Origin: Saccharibacillus endophyticus
Lineage (GTDB): Bacteria > Bacillota > Bacilli > Paenibacillales > Paenibacillaceae
DNA: 64,000 nucleotides
Assembly: GCF_013185185.1 (NCBI RefSeq)
Contig: NZ_JAAZWE010000001.1
Coordinates: 992,001 to 1,056,000, forward strand
Reading direction: 5' to 3'
This document shows, piece by piece, positions 35,439 through 45,800 of this stretch. The number at the start of each line of letters is the position of its first letter. The first letter of the stretch is position 1. The position numbers were made by a program, and so were the translations under genes. Below the pieces are notes generated by a model. That model saw nothing but the letters and a program-made list of their open reading frames with translations, was not told the origin of the DNA and did no database searches.

Positions 35439-35482
35439 AAAGCCCCGTTCTTCTGTGGAACCACAGGAGCACGGGGCTTTTC
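35439..35482. terminator. Bidirectional terminator
   Basis: AAAGCCCCGT...ACGGGGCTTTT with an inner CTGTGG/CCACAG stem, between the convergent permease and regulator genes. Confidence 0.85.
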
Positions 35483-35487
35483 GTGCG

Positions 35488-37728
35488 TCACATATTTTGT
35501 CTGAGCTTGCGGTATACGCCTGGCGTCACTTGTTCTTTTTTTCGGAACGAACGAATAAAGTTTTGCGGGTTATGGTATTGCAGACGCTCGGCGATTTCTT
35601 TTACGGTCTGATCGGTCTCGGTCAGCCATTTTTTCGCCATGTCGAGCCGGTACCCCATCAAGTAATCGCTGAAGGTCGTGCCGAATTCCTTTTTGAAAAT
35701 ACTGCTGAGATAATTGGGATTGTAATGCAGCCGCTCTCCGATCATCTCCAGCGACAACTCCCGATCGTACTCTTCGCGCACGATATCGGCGATCGTCTGC
35801 GACAAACAGCGGAATTGCTCGTTCGTTTTCTTTTCCATGCTGCGGACCATCGGGAAAATAACCTGCTCGACCAAAATGCGCTCCACCTCTTCGGGATTTC
35901 GGATACTGAGCAAACGATGGTACAACGCATGATTGTCGGCGGTCAGCAGCACTTCGATTCCGAGCAGCTGCTCCAGTTGGATCAGATTGTTGACCAGCCG
36001 CACGAGCATCACTTCCAGGTTCATCGAATTGCGGCTTTTTTTCATGAATTCGGCCAGCAGCGGATACAGCGCCGCCGATACCTGCCCTTCGTCGCCTATG
36101 CGGATTGCGTCGAACAGTTTGGATTCCAAATGCGCCGGATAATGCAGCAGCACCGGACCGGAGACGACCGATTCGATATCTTCGTAAAAAATGATCGACT
36201 CCTTGCCCAAATTCAACCGCTGATGCAGCGCCTGCTTGCTCATTTCGCACGCTTCGCGACTTTTGAGCAGATTCGGATAAGCTCGGCTGATCCCTACGCT
36301 GACCGACAGCTTGAGATAATCTTTGACCGCGCGTACCATCTGTTTGGCATATTCCAGCATTTGCCGACGGATCTCCTGCTCGCCGTAATCGTCGAACATC
36401 AGGATCGTGGCCTGCGTGTCGTCGTTCAAAATGACCGGCAGCATTCGTATCCGAGCGGGAATGATCTCCTCGGCAATCTTGTTGACCGCGAGCAGCAGCA
36501 CGTCCCGATCCGGCGTATCTCGTTTGCCTACGTTGTCGAGTTGAACCAGCATGGTGACGTATTGTCTGGACCGGCTTCCTTCGTAGCCCAGACGCTTCAA
36601 ATGATGCTCCAGCTCCCCTGCCGAGATGCGGCTGCGGAACAGATTTAGCACGAACTGCGTCTGAAGCTGCGGCTGTTCGGCTTCCATCAGCGTTTCGAGG
36701 CTTTGCTTTTCGCTCAGCAGCCGATTGATCGAAGACAAAATCCAATCGACTTCGTTTTTGCCTCGCGGCGAAGCATGGTCAGGCAGGCTGCTCGTGATCT
36801 GGCTGATGGGTTTGGTAAAACGGGCAGCGATCACGTAAGCGACCACGGCGATCAGTAAGATCAAAGCCAGCTCCATGGCGATCAATCCGAATCGGGTCGC
36901 TTTTAAAGCGCCGGCGATTTCTCTGGGATCAAGCACGGTGAAATAGGTCCAATTGTTGTAAGCGGAACGCGAATAAATAAAATCGCCTTTCGTTTCATGG
37001 CTTGATTTTGCGTCGATCATGCCTTTGGTCTCGCCTTCTCCCGCGACTCGAGTCAAATTCAATCGCTCGGCTTCATTGATCGGCGACTCCGAGTCGGTAT
37101 CGTACATCAACTCGCCTTGTTTGTTCAAAATAAACACTCTGGCGCCGTCTTCGCTTCGAAGCGTCCGGCCCAACGTATCCAACGATAGATCCGACAGCGC
37201 GATCGCGTCTTTGTTCGTGGAAAAAGCGGGCAGCGTGTTAACGAATCGGATTCCGTTCTCCGTTTTGATCCAGAACAAGCCTTTTTCTTGGTTATCGATG
37301 TATTGCCGATACAAGCGCTCTTTCTCCGCGGCATCGATATAGGATAGCGTTCCGTTCGAGATCATCCAGTCTCTTTTCAGGCTGATTAACGTATATTCGG
37401 CTCCTTCCAAGCCCATCGTGGCAATATAGTTCAGTTGGGAATTCACTTCCCGGTAAGCAACGAAATCGCGTTGGGTGATCGGGTTATCGACAACCTGATC
37501 GAAGGAGGTTGTCGTGCTGTATGTATTGAAAGCGTATTCAATTGTGCGTATTTTTTGTTCCAGATTGTTTTTGATTTGGGTAATGGAATTTTGCTTTTCT
37601 TCGGCCACGCTGTCGATGACTGATCGGACGGTCTGAAAATACGTATAAATTCCAAAGCTTACTGCCAGGGCGACGCCCAGCAGAAGGATGGGAATGAACG
37701 TTTTATAAAACATTCTTCCTTTTTTCAT
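35488..37728 (-). CDS. Membrane-anchored AraC-family sensor/regulator (YesS/YtdP-like)
   Basis: This is a 746-residue protein. Helix 1 (~9-30), an extracellular sensor of ~250 residues and helix 2 (~285-305) are followed by a linker, a central domain and a C-terminal AraC helix-turn-helix pair (~640-745: 'LSLEMIGERLHYNPNYLSSIF' region, 'TVKEIAERLQYHNPQNFIRSF' region). Such one-component sensors control adjacent pectin or rhamnogalacturonan genes in Bacillus relatives, here presumably the divergent operons next door. Start ATG 37728 has GGAGG 6 bases upstream. It converges with the LplC-like gene. Confidence 0.87.
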   Translation of the reverse strand: MKKGRMFYKTFIPILLLGVALAVSFGIYTYFQTVRSVIDSVAEEKQNSITQIKNNLEQKIRTIEYAFNTYSTTTSFDQVVDNPITQRDFVAYREVNSQLNYIATMGLEGAEYTLISLKRDWMISNGTLSYIDAAEKERLYRQYIDNQEKGLFWIKTENGIRFVNTLPAFSTNKDAIALSDLSLDTLGRTLRSEDGARVFILNKQGELMYDTDSESPINEAERLNLTRVAGEGETKGMIDAKSSHETKGDFIYSRSAYNNWTYFTVLDPREIAGALKATRFGLIAMELALILLIAVVAYVIAARFTKPISQITSSLPDHASPRGKNEVDWILSSINRLLSEKQSLETLMEAEQPQLQTQFVLNLFRSRISAGELEHHLKRLGYEGSRSRQYVTMLVQLDNVGKRDTPDRDVLLLAVNKIAEEIIPARIRMLPVILNDDTQATILMFDDYGEQEIRRQMLEYAKQMVRAVKDYLKLSVSVGISRAYPNLLKSREACEMSKQALHQRLNLGKESIIFYEDIESVVSGPVLLHYPAHLESKLFDAIRIGDEGQVSAALYPLLAEFMKKSRNSMNLEVMLVRLVNNLIQLEQLLGIEVLLTADNHALYHRLLSIRNPEEVERILVEQVIFPMVRSMEKKTNEQFRCLSQTIADIVREEYDRELSLEMIGERLHYNPNYLSSIFKKEFGTTFSDYLMGYRLDMAKKWLTETDQTVKEIAERLQYHNPQNFIRSFRKKEQVTPGVYRKLRQNM

Positions 37729-37801
37729 CAAATCCCTCCAGCGTCTATAAGATTCTTCCATATTATAACGTTTAAAAGAGGGAGGGGGAAGGTCTTAATT
37801 T

Positions 37802-37833
37802 GGCGGGGAAGCGCGGGGCGGCTGCGGGAAAAG
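37802..37833. repeat. Intergenic element, copy G (left-end remnant)
   Basis: GGCGGGGAAGCGCGGGGC then GGCTGCGGGAAAAG matches the left edge of copy B (GGGGAAGCGCGGGC, GGCTGCGGGAGAA at 62816-62833). Nothing of the core or the right end follows. Confidence 0.55.
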
Positions 37834-37962
37834 ATAAGACCGTTTGGGGGAGTAGTCAGGGAAGGGCAATGCCTTCTAGGATCGTTTTTGTGGCAAGCTT
37901 AAAGTTCGCCTATAATATCAAATACGGATTTCGATCATTTCGAAGAATAGTAACGCGTATGC

Positions 37963-39003
37963 CTATTCCATTTCGTCTTGCGGGACGAAACGGAGGGCAG
38001 CGGAGTTTACGCGGTAGTGGAGACGTTGGTCGCCGGGGCCGTCGTAGAGGAGATATCCGAGTTTGATGCCGGTTAGGCGGCTGACTAGCGCGGTGCGGAC
38101 GGTGTTGCTGCCGAGAGCAGCTTCGCGTTTGACCAGGCGGCTGCCGGAGGTTTTGGAGAAAGCGGGCCAGCCGTCGCCGGCGTCGTATTTGTCGGCCGCG
38201 TCGAACAAGGGGTCGCCGCTTAGGCGGTCGACGTAAGTACCCGGGCGCGTTTCGTTCCAATATGCGTTATCGAAAGCCGTTTCCATATCGCCGCGGATCA
38301 TGACGTTATATTCGGTTTCGGTCAACTGCTGACGCAACCGTTCGCGGTCGCGGTCGGTATCCCAGTGTTCGTGAATGAACGTATCGCGACCCGAATGTTG
38401 ACGGTAAAGACGGTAATGGCCGAAGCTGCGTTTATAGTAATCTTGATGTTCTTCTTCGGCAGGGTAAAACGGACCGGCTTCGGTGATTTCGGTGACGATT
38501 TTGCTTTTGAAGCGCCCGCTTTTTTGCAGATCTCGCTTGGACGCTTCGGCTTCCTTGCGCTGTTGATCGTTGCTTGTGAAAATCGCGGTTCGGTAGGAAG
38601 CGCCGCGATCCTGAAATTGACCGCCGGCGTCCGTCGGATCGATCTGCTGCCAGAACAGCTCCAGTAACCTTTTGTACGGAAAAATCTCCGGTTCGAATAC
38701 GATTCGTACAGCTTCGGCATGTCCGGTCGTCTCGCTCGCTACTTCGTCGTACGTCGGATTTTCGGTATGTCCGCCGGTGTAGCCGGATACGACCGAGACG
38801 ATACCCGGCAATTCGTCGAACGGCGAAACCATGCACCAGAAGCAGCCTCCCGCGAAGATTGCCGTGTCGAATCCGGGTTTGGAAGGAAGGCCCGCATACG
38901 CGGGATCCTTTTGCCCTTGCTGATCCGTTATGCCCCGTTCTGCTTCGGACTGCATCTTGGATGATCGTTTTGCATGTCCGAACCACCGCTTACGAAGCTT
39001 CAT
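37963..39003 (-). CDS. msrAB: MsrA-MsrB fusion, with a degenerate MsrB domain
   Basis: This is a 346-residue two-domain protein. The MsrA part (~45-200) is intact: '[12 protein letters not shown]' with catalytic Cys54, '[12 protein letters not shown]', 'EEHQDYY'. It reduces methionine-S-sulfoxide. The MsrB part (~215-342) keeps the fold ('[11 protein letters not shown]', 'DGPGDQ', '[10 protein letters not shown]'). The catalytic motif RYCIN reads 'HYRVN' (Arg331 in place of Cys), GCGWP reads GDGWP, and the HLGH histidines are gone. Reduction of the R-epimer is therefore unlikely. AAGGAAGGGG lies before the ATG. It follows the S66 peptidase gene by 36 bases, likely cotranscribed. Confidence 0.9.
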   Translation of the reverse strand: MKLRKRWFGHAKRSSKMQSEAERGITDQQGQKDPAYAGLPSKPGFDTAIFAGGCFWCMVSPFDELPGIVSVVSGYTGGHTENPTYDEVASETTGHAEAVRIVFEPEIFPYKRLLELFWQQIDPTDAGGQFQDRGASYRTAIFTSNDQQRKEAEASKRDLQKSGRFKSKIVTEITEAGPFYPAEEEHQDYYKRSFGHYRLYRQHSGRDTFIHEHWDTDRDRERLRQQLTETEYNVMIRGDMETAFDNAYWNETRPGTYVDRLSGDPLFDAADKYDAGDGWPAFSKTSGSRLVKREAALGSNTVRTALVSRLTGIKLGYLLYDGPGDQRLHYRVNSAALRFVPQDEME

Positions 39004-39039
39004 TGCGCCCCTTCCTTTCTAAGCCTGTTTGAAAACTTC

Positions 39040-39888
39040 CTAGCCGAGCACGATGCACTTCGCGTCTTCGCCATGTCCGATCTGACTCGATTTCACAATG
39101 GGAATGCTCCGGCCTTGCGTCAATTCAAGCAGTAGATCACGCACGATTCCGAATTCGCCGCGGCTTTCCAATTCGGTGAACGTTCCCAGCAGGAGTCCTG
39201 AACAACGCTCCAAGGCCCCGGTCTGGGAGAGTTGGGATAGCAGCGACGAGATTCTTGCGGCTCCGCCGCCCAATGCTTCAAGCAAAAGAACTTTTCCGGT
39301 GGCATCCGGCCAATACGGAGTCCCCGCAAGCTTGAGCAGACAGCGCAAATTTCCGCCGATCACATCTCCGTTCAGATCCTCTCCCTGCAAAAATTCAAAA
39401 TCGAAATTATACAAATCCGGCAATCCTTCAAAGAACGTTCGATAAAAAGCTTCGCGTTGTCGTTCTGCGTAGGCTCCGATCAGGTTCATCGTTCGATAAT
39501 GGTAAGTCCGAATGCCGCTGCGGGCCGACACTGCGTTCAATACCGTGGACAAGTCGCTCAGGCCGAACAACGGCTTGCCGGAATTCCGAATGGCTTCATA
39601 ATGAAGCAGCGGCAAAATCTGATTCGCCGCATCTCCGCCGGATATATCGAAAATAGCGGCAATCCGCGGATCGGCGAATAAACGATTCAATTCATCTGCA
39701 CGTTCGCGCGGCGTACCGCTGAAAGGCCCTGCGGTTCGGATCAACGTGCGCGATTCTTCGACCTGAAGTCCGAAGCTGCGAAATTGTCCGCTCAGCGCTT
39801 CGATTCGCGCGCGGTCTTCAGGCGCCAGGCCGTCCGAGCAAGCGATCAATGCGACCCTATCACCGGATTTCAATCGGAACGAGGACAT
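39040..39888 (-). CDS. Peptidase S66 family (LD-carboxypeptidase/MccF-like)
   Basis: This 282-residue serine peptidase is related to LdcA, which trims the terminal D-Ala from murein tetrapeptides, and to MccF, which inactivates microcin C. The nucleophile elbow is 'PLFGLSDLSTVL' (Ser), the Glu lies in 'KVLLLEALG', and the His in 'SQIGHGEDAKCIV', so the S-E-H triad is complete. There is no signal peptide, so it is cytoplasmic. Start ATG 39888 has AAAGGAG 7 bases upstream; a 65-codon longer reading has no site. It is upstream of msrAB on the same strand. Confidence 0.85.
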   Translation of the reverse strand: MSSFRLKSGDRVALIACSDGLAPEDRARIEALSGQFRSFGLQVEESRTLIRTAGPFSGTPRERADELNRLFADPRIAAIFDISGGDAANQILPLLHYEAIRNSGKPLFGLSDLSTVLNAVSARSGIRTYHYRTMNLIGAYAERQREAFYRTFFEGLPDLYNFDFEFLQGEDLNGDVIGGNLRCLLKLAGTPYWPDATGKVLLLEALGGGAARISSLLSQLSQTGALERCSGLLLGTFTELESRGEFGIVRDLLLELTQGRSIPIVKSSQIGHGEDAKCIVLG

Positions 39889-40151
39889 AAAGATTCTCCT
39901 TTGCTTAAGGGTATACGCAACCTTAACGACATGCATCTTCGAAGTTTGCATACATGTTCCAAAAAGACTTTGCGGCTGCTTCGATCCTGTTTTCGCTAGG
40001 ATCACGACCGCCGCGTTTTTTATTTTACACCATTTTTCCGTATTCGGAATAGGCATAACGCGTTTGCTGAACGGACGCGCTCGCAACGGCTTTAGGTTTT
40101 TCTATTTCGAATTTTTCATCATATTATTTTTATTTATTCAACCTTATCAGC

Positions 40152-40189
40152 AAAAATCCCCGATTCGATAATTCGCTGAATCGGGGATC
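40152..40189 (-). terminator. Terminator of the GGDEF-EAL gene
   Basis: ATCCCCGATTC / GAATCGGGGAT: an 11-bp perfect stem, with T5 on the minus strand, 17 bases beyond the stop. Confidence 0.85.
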
Positions 40190-40205
40190 CTATCCACGGG
40201 ATGGT

Positions 40206-42623
40206 TTAAGAAACGTGCGCGCGGTCTACCTGTTCCGGGGTAAGCGGACGGCTGTAATAAAATCCTTGCACGTTATAGCATTGAAGCTCTTGCAGCAGCG
40301 CGACTTGCTCTTTGGTTTCAACGCCTTCGGCGATGATTTTCAAGCCCAACTGCTTGGCCATCGAAATGATCATTTCGGCGATCGCTTTGCTGTCTTTATC
40401 CGTCGTGATTTTGCGGATGAACGAGCGGTCGATCTTGAGGCAGTTGATCGGGAGGCTGTGCAGGTAGCTAAGCGAGCTGTACCCTGTTCCGAAGTCATCC
40501 ATGGATACCGAAATGCCGGCTTCTTTAAGCTTGTCGAGAATTTCGATGACATGGTCTTCGTTATGCATCATCGCGCTTTCCGTAATCTCCAATTCCAGCA
40601 GATGCGGATCGAATTCCGTTTCCTGCAGCGTTTGGAGAATCGATTCATAGATATCCGGCTTCATCAGATGAACCTGGGAAATGTTGACCGCGATCGGCAG
40701 CGACGACCGGCCGGCAAGTTCCCAACGCTTCGCCTGCGCGCAGGCAGTACGCAGGACCCATTGTTCGATCGGCACGATCATGCCGCTTTTTTCTGCCAGC
40801 GGAATGAAACGGAGCGGCGAAATTTCACCGTGAACAGGGTGGTCCCAACGCAAAAGCGCTTCGTAACCGATGATGCGACTGGTACGGATATCGAATTTCG
40901 GTTGATAAAGCAATCGCAGTTGATCGCGGTCGACCGCATATTCGAGTTCTTGTTCCAGCCAGATCTCTTCCTGGCTCGTACGGTCGCTGGCCGCGTCGTA
41001 AAAGCGGTACTGCGAGCTGCCGTTCTGTTTGGCCACGTACATGGCGGCGTCCGCGTATTTCGTGAGCAGATCGCTCGACAAGCTGTCTTCCGGATAACGG
41101 GCGATTCCGACCGAAGCCGACAATTTGACCGTATGCTTGCCGATTTCGAACGGTTCGTTGAACCGTTCGACGATCTGTCCCGCCCATTTTTCTATTTCGG
41201 CACGGCGGCATACGCCGGGCAAAATGACCGTAAATTCGTCTCCGCCCATCCGCGCGAGAAAAGCGCTCGACGGAATGCTATCCTTAATCAGCCGTCCCGC
41301 ATGCTTGATGACCAAATCGCCGAAAGCATGGCCGAAGAAGTCGTTCACCCGCTTAAAACGATCCAGATCCACGAACAGCAAAGTAAACGGCTCCGGTTTT
41401 CCTTCGCCGTAATGGGCATACCGCTCCAACGTATTTTCGTAGGAACGCCGATTGGCCAAACCCGTCAGTTCGTCGTGATAAGCCAAGTGACGGATCGTTT
41501 CCTGATCGCGTTTGCGTTTGGTGATGTTTTTGGCCATGCTGTAAGCGCCCACGACATGCCGTTCCACGACGATCGGCAGCGAAGTCAGCGCGTACGACTG
41601 CATATTGCCGTCCGGCCCTCTCACGTCGATCTCGGCCGTGCCGTGTCGTCCGCCAAGTACCGTTTTCATATGCTCGGCCACGATCCGCCGCTGCTCGCCC
41701 GAAAACAAATCGCTGAACTTGGAACCGACGACTTTTTTGCCCAACTTTTTCGCGACGGCTTCCGCTTGTTCATTCATGCCCATCACGACCCCTTGTTGAT
41801 CGAATTCCAAGACGCCGTCGGGGTTATGCTCGTATAAGGAGATGTAATGTTGCTGCCTTTCGAGGATTCTTCGCGTTTGCAGCTTTTCCCTTACTCGCAG
41901 GAAATCGTCCGGGATGGCGACGAGGCAGCATACGATCGCCAACATAATGAGGTATGGGAGCAAAAAAGCCCGATTTTCTCCGATTTCGCCCAATTGGTTA
42001 TACACATCCAAAGGCAGCACGGATAACACGCTCAAGATAGGGGCTCCGAACAGCGCGATGCCGCATAATACGATACCCGGCAGCGTCCAGCGCGAGTTCA
42101 GTCCGAGTTCGCGGTTCCGGTTGGATAACGCCAGCAGCCGGATCACGGCGAAGCCCACGCATAAGGTAAGCCCTACCGTCAGGGCCACAAGATCCGGATT
42201 CCATACCGCGAAATCGCGGAACAAAATCACGACGTTAACGTAATCGAAAATCAAGATCGTCAAGGATACGATCAATCCGGTCAAAAAGAAACGGCCCGAA
42301 CCGCTCGGAGGCTTAACCGCGTAGCGCATGGCCAACGCGGTGGCCGCCAAACAGCCTAAGATGGTAAAAATAAAATGAATCGCGTAGTATTGCTTGTTGA
42401 CCGGAAGCGTCAGCGAAAGCGGAGCGATGATATGATCGATGCTGAAAGCGGCCGTAGCCAGCAAAATGACAATGCTTTGTCGTCGTCTGACCCGCCCCGT
42501 GCGCAGCTCCGAACTTTTCCATGCCGCTCCATAAACAATTAACATACATGCCGCAATCGAGCCCATTAACGCAATCGCTAAATATACCCCGTTTAGTGAT
42601 AGGATTTTCAAGATGTCATTCAT
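40206..42623 (-). CDS. Membrane GGDEF-EAL cyclic-di-GMP enzyme with MHYT-like sensor and PAS domain
   Basis: This is an 805-residue protein. About seven helices (~10-245) carry degenerate MHYT-like spots ('SIDHIIAP', 'AIHFIFTIL'). A PAS domain (~265-375) follows, then GGDEF (~385-545; intact 'RMGGDEFTVIL') and EAL (~560-800; 'YEALLRWDHP', 'MDDFGTGYSSLSYL', 'AEGVETKEQ'). Both catalytic motifs are preserved, so it could make or degrade c-di-GMP depending on the signal. MHYT domains are proposed to bind copper and sense gases; here the canonical M-H-Y-T is altered, so the signal is unclear. It is monocistronic, with its own terminator. Confidence 0.88.
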   Translation of the reverse strand: MNDILKILSLNGVYLAIALMGSIAACMLIVYGAAWKSSELRTGRVRRRQSIVILLATAAFSIDHIIAPLSLTLPVNKQYYAIHFIFTILGCLAATALAMRYAVKPPSGSGRFFLTGLIVSLTILIFDYVNVVILFRDFAVWNPDLVALTVGLTLCVGFAVIRLLALSNRNRELGLNSRWTLPGIVLCGIALFGAPILSVLSVLPLDVYNQLGEIGENRAFLLPYLIMLAIVCCLVAIPDDFLRVREKLQTRRILERQQHYISLYEHNPDGVLEFDQQGVVMGMNEQAEAVAKKLGKKVVGSKFSDLFSGEQRRIVAEHMKTVLGGRHGTAEIDVRGPDGNMQSYALTSLPIVVERHVVGAYSMAKNITKRKRDQETIRHLAYHDELTGLANRRSYENTLERYAHYGEGKPEPFTLLFVDLDRFKRVNDFFGHAFGDLVIKHAGRLIKDSIPSSAFLARMGGDEFTVILPGVCRRAEIEKWAGQIVERFNEPFEIGKHTVKLSASVGIARYPEDSLSSDLLTKYADAAMYVAKQNGSSQYRFYDAASDRTSQEEIWLEQELEYAVDRDQLRLLYQPKFDIRTSRIIGYEALLRWDHPVHGEISPLRFIPLAEKSGMIVPIEQWVLRTACAQAKRWELAGRSSLPIAVNISQVHLMKPDIYESILQTLQETEFDPHLLELEITESAMMHNEDHVIEILDKLKEAGISVSMDDFGTGYSSLSYLHSLPINCLKIDRSFIRKITTDKDSKAIAEMIISMAKQLGLKIIAEGVETKEQVALLQELQCYNVQGFYYSRPLTPEQVDRAHVS

Positions 42624-42751
42624 GATATTCTCTCCCGCCTGCTTAACTTAGGGACCCGATCGTGCCAACTGCATCCATATGACTAACGACAATGAGTCTT
42701 TTATCTTATGAGTTACCCAGCAACTTGAGACTCGAAACCTTATTCGGATAC

Positions 42752-42798
42752 AAAAAAAGGCAGGCAAGTGACATAAAATGTATGACATTGCCTGCTAA
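42752..42798 (-). terminator. Terminator of the dynamin gene
   Basis: GCAGGCAATG...CATTTTATG... / ...TTGCCTGC: a long stem with T7 on the minus strand, about 50 bases beyond the dynamin stop. Confidence 0.75.
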
Positions 42799-42846
42799 AT
42801 ATTTATTTGGAAACTACCTTGCTTAAAGCCGGGACTTTCGAACGTC

Positions 42847-45800
42847 TTATACGCTTGCCGCAGTTTCCGATTCCAGTATTTTTTCAAGACGATCTTCGAT
42901 CCGTTTCCAGGAATCGGTATCGGATTTACCCGACAACGATAATCTAAGTCCTTCGGCCGCTTCTTCCGCCTGCCGCAGAACGGCCTGCGCGAGCTCCTTC
43001 TGCTTTTCGGCCAACTGCCTGCCGTAGAAGGATTCGAATTCGGGCAATCTGGCTTCGGTGATCTGCTGCATGGTTTCGCGGAAAGTCGCCAAAGCGGCTT
43101 CGCGAACGACATCGCGTCCGCGCTGTTCGAAGAAAGCTTTGGGATTTTTGAACAAAGGCCAGAGCGCTCCCCAGTTTAATGCTCCGCCGAGCTTCACTTC
43201 GGAAATTTCCGGCGTTTGCCATTCTCCGCCGTCTCCTTGCTCCGGCAGGTCGAACGGAGCTCCCAACGCGGACAGCCTTTCCAAGACGTCCTTCGCTCCT
43301 TCTTTCAGCATGCGTTGGCCTGCCCGCTCGACCCGAAGGCCGGTGGCGAGCAGTTCGTTTTCCGCTTCGCGCGCCACCATGCGCGACAACTCCCGGCCGC
43401 AAGCCAGGAAAGCCGCTTTGAGATCGCCGCTTCCCGAATGAAGGATGGCCGGGTTGAAGCTTTCGGCGAACCAAGCGTTGAAACGGAACTCGATCCGCTG
43501 CCGAACATGGAACAGCAGCTCCCGGATCTCGCGCGACAGCTCGGGAAGCTTATCGGCCGCTCCGCCCGTGCCGATGATCGTTTTCGCTTCGGCAAGCGAA
43601 AGCTCGAGCCGCTCCGCCCGGGCTTGCTTCTCTTGCTCGCCTTGCGTTGCTTCTTCGATCCAGCCGGCGATCCGTTCGCGTGCCGCTTCGATCTCGCGGT
43701 CGGCGGCGGCCGCGGCGAGTCCCGCCAATTCTTCGGCGGCGAAATGCATCAGTTCCCGTTCGAAATCCATGAATCGATCGATCCCTTCGACATCTGGGAA
43801 TTCAACGGAACGATCTTGCGCGGCGTTGTTTTTTCGCGGCGCGGACTTTTTGCGATCAAGCGCGTTCAAACTGGACACCGGGTAAATCCTCGGTTTTAAA
43901 ATGCCCTCCGCGCGCAGCCGCTCTTCCAAGTGCGCGGTTACTCCCGCGCATTCTTCTTCGGAATCGGCAAGATCGGCGGCATTGACGATGAAAAACGTCT
44001 TGTCGACGCTATCGCTGCCTTTGACCCGGCCGAGCTGGGCCAGAAACTGACGATCGGCGCGCGAAAACGCATGGTTGTAATACGTCACGAATACGAGCGC
44101 GTCGGCATTTTTCATGTAGTCGAACGTAACTCCCGTATGACGGGCATGCACCGAATCCGCTCCGGGGGTGTCCACCAGGACGATGCCTTGGCGGGTCCAC
44201 TCCGAATCGATGTATACGTCGATCCGTTTGACGAAGCAGGCCCGGCTTTCATCGGCGGCATATCGGCGGAATTCCGCGGATTCCGTAAGCAGTTCGGTCC
44301 CGAGCAAAGGCTCGGCAAGATCGTATCCCGCATCTGCGGCACGCAGGAAGCTGTAATGCGCGCGTCCGGACGGATGGATACGATCAGGCGTCAACGCCCG
44401 GACCTCGGCGCGCCAACGGCCAAGCGCGGGATCTCGAAGTCCCAACAATTCGCACGCGTCCGCCAGGTCTCCGGCCACTTCCTCGGCGGTCTTCATGACG
44501 ATGAGCGCCCTGCCGTGATCCTCGGCGCGTTCAGGTGCCATAATGCGGCTGATGGCCGCGGTCGTCGGATGCGGCGACACCGGCAAATAAGAATCCCCGA
44601 GCAGCGCGTTCGCGAAAGAAGATTTTCCGGCGCTGAAAGCGCCGAACAATGCCAGAGTGAAACGCCCTTCCCTCAGCGACGCTTCCCGTTCGCGCATGGC
44701 ACGCAAAGCGGAACCGAATGCCGGCAGCGGTTCAAGCAATTCTGCGGCCTCGTTCAAACGCTCGGCCGACGCTTGCAAAATGCCGAGTCGTCCCGAAGCG
44801 GCGGATTCTTCCCCGCCTTCGGTCCCAAAAACGGAAGAAAACACTTCCTCGTCGCCTGAATCGTCTGCAGCTTCCGCTTCCCCGGCCGCCGAGCCGATCA
44901 TCGCGAAAAAGGAATCGTCTGCGGTCGTCGCTTCGGTGCTCCGGCGCTTCGAATGCCGCTTGGCGCCAAGCAGTTCGTCCAACGCAGCCAGCCGAGCGGG
45001 CGAACGTTCATCGATGGCGCCGATCATACCGATCAGCTCCGCTTCGCGAACATCAAGCGCTTCACGCACTTCCCGGCGGCGGCGTGCTTTATCCGCGAAT
45101 AAGGAAGCTTCCGCGATCTCCCGTTCGAGTAACGCCAACTTTTCCGCGTCCTGCGGTCCGCGGCTGTCCAAGAGGCGATCGGCAAACTCCAACGACGCCC
45201 TGCGGAATCGACCGAGCGCATCGGCACGCAAATCACCGGTAAAGTTCATCACGTATTCGGGCGACAACCGGGCATCGGACTTGAGAAGCCCGGTTATCCA
45301 GCCGTCCTCGACGCGCGGCAGCGCCTGCTCGAGCTGCGCCTCCCGATCGGCATCCCAGACGCCGATCTCGCGCCCGAACGCCCGCAGACGTTCCCGGACG
45401 TGAACATCGAGGCCTGCTTCCACGCGTTCCGAGAAATCGGACGCTGCGGTCTGAAGCCGATCTTCCCGTTCTTTTTCCGTCCGTTTTTTCGAACCGAAAA
45501 GTCCGCCGGCCCGGAAACCGGGCGCTGCGGATTCCAGATACGACTGGACAAGATCACGCAGCGAAGCGGGCATGATTGGCGCATTATCGAGAATTCGCCC
45601 GATATCCGCCATCAGCCGGTCGCGAAGCACGGTTCCCGCATCAAGCAGTTCGCTTCGTACCGACTGAAGCGCTTGCAAATTCGCTTCCGCGATACCTTCG
45701 TTTTCTGCTTCCTCCTCGGTCAGCGAAGCTGCTTCTTCCGGCCTAATATCCCGTTCGCGAGTCAGATGCCGTTCGATCAAATCACGGGCAGCCAAACGAA

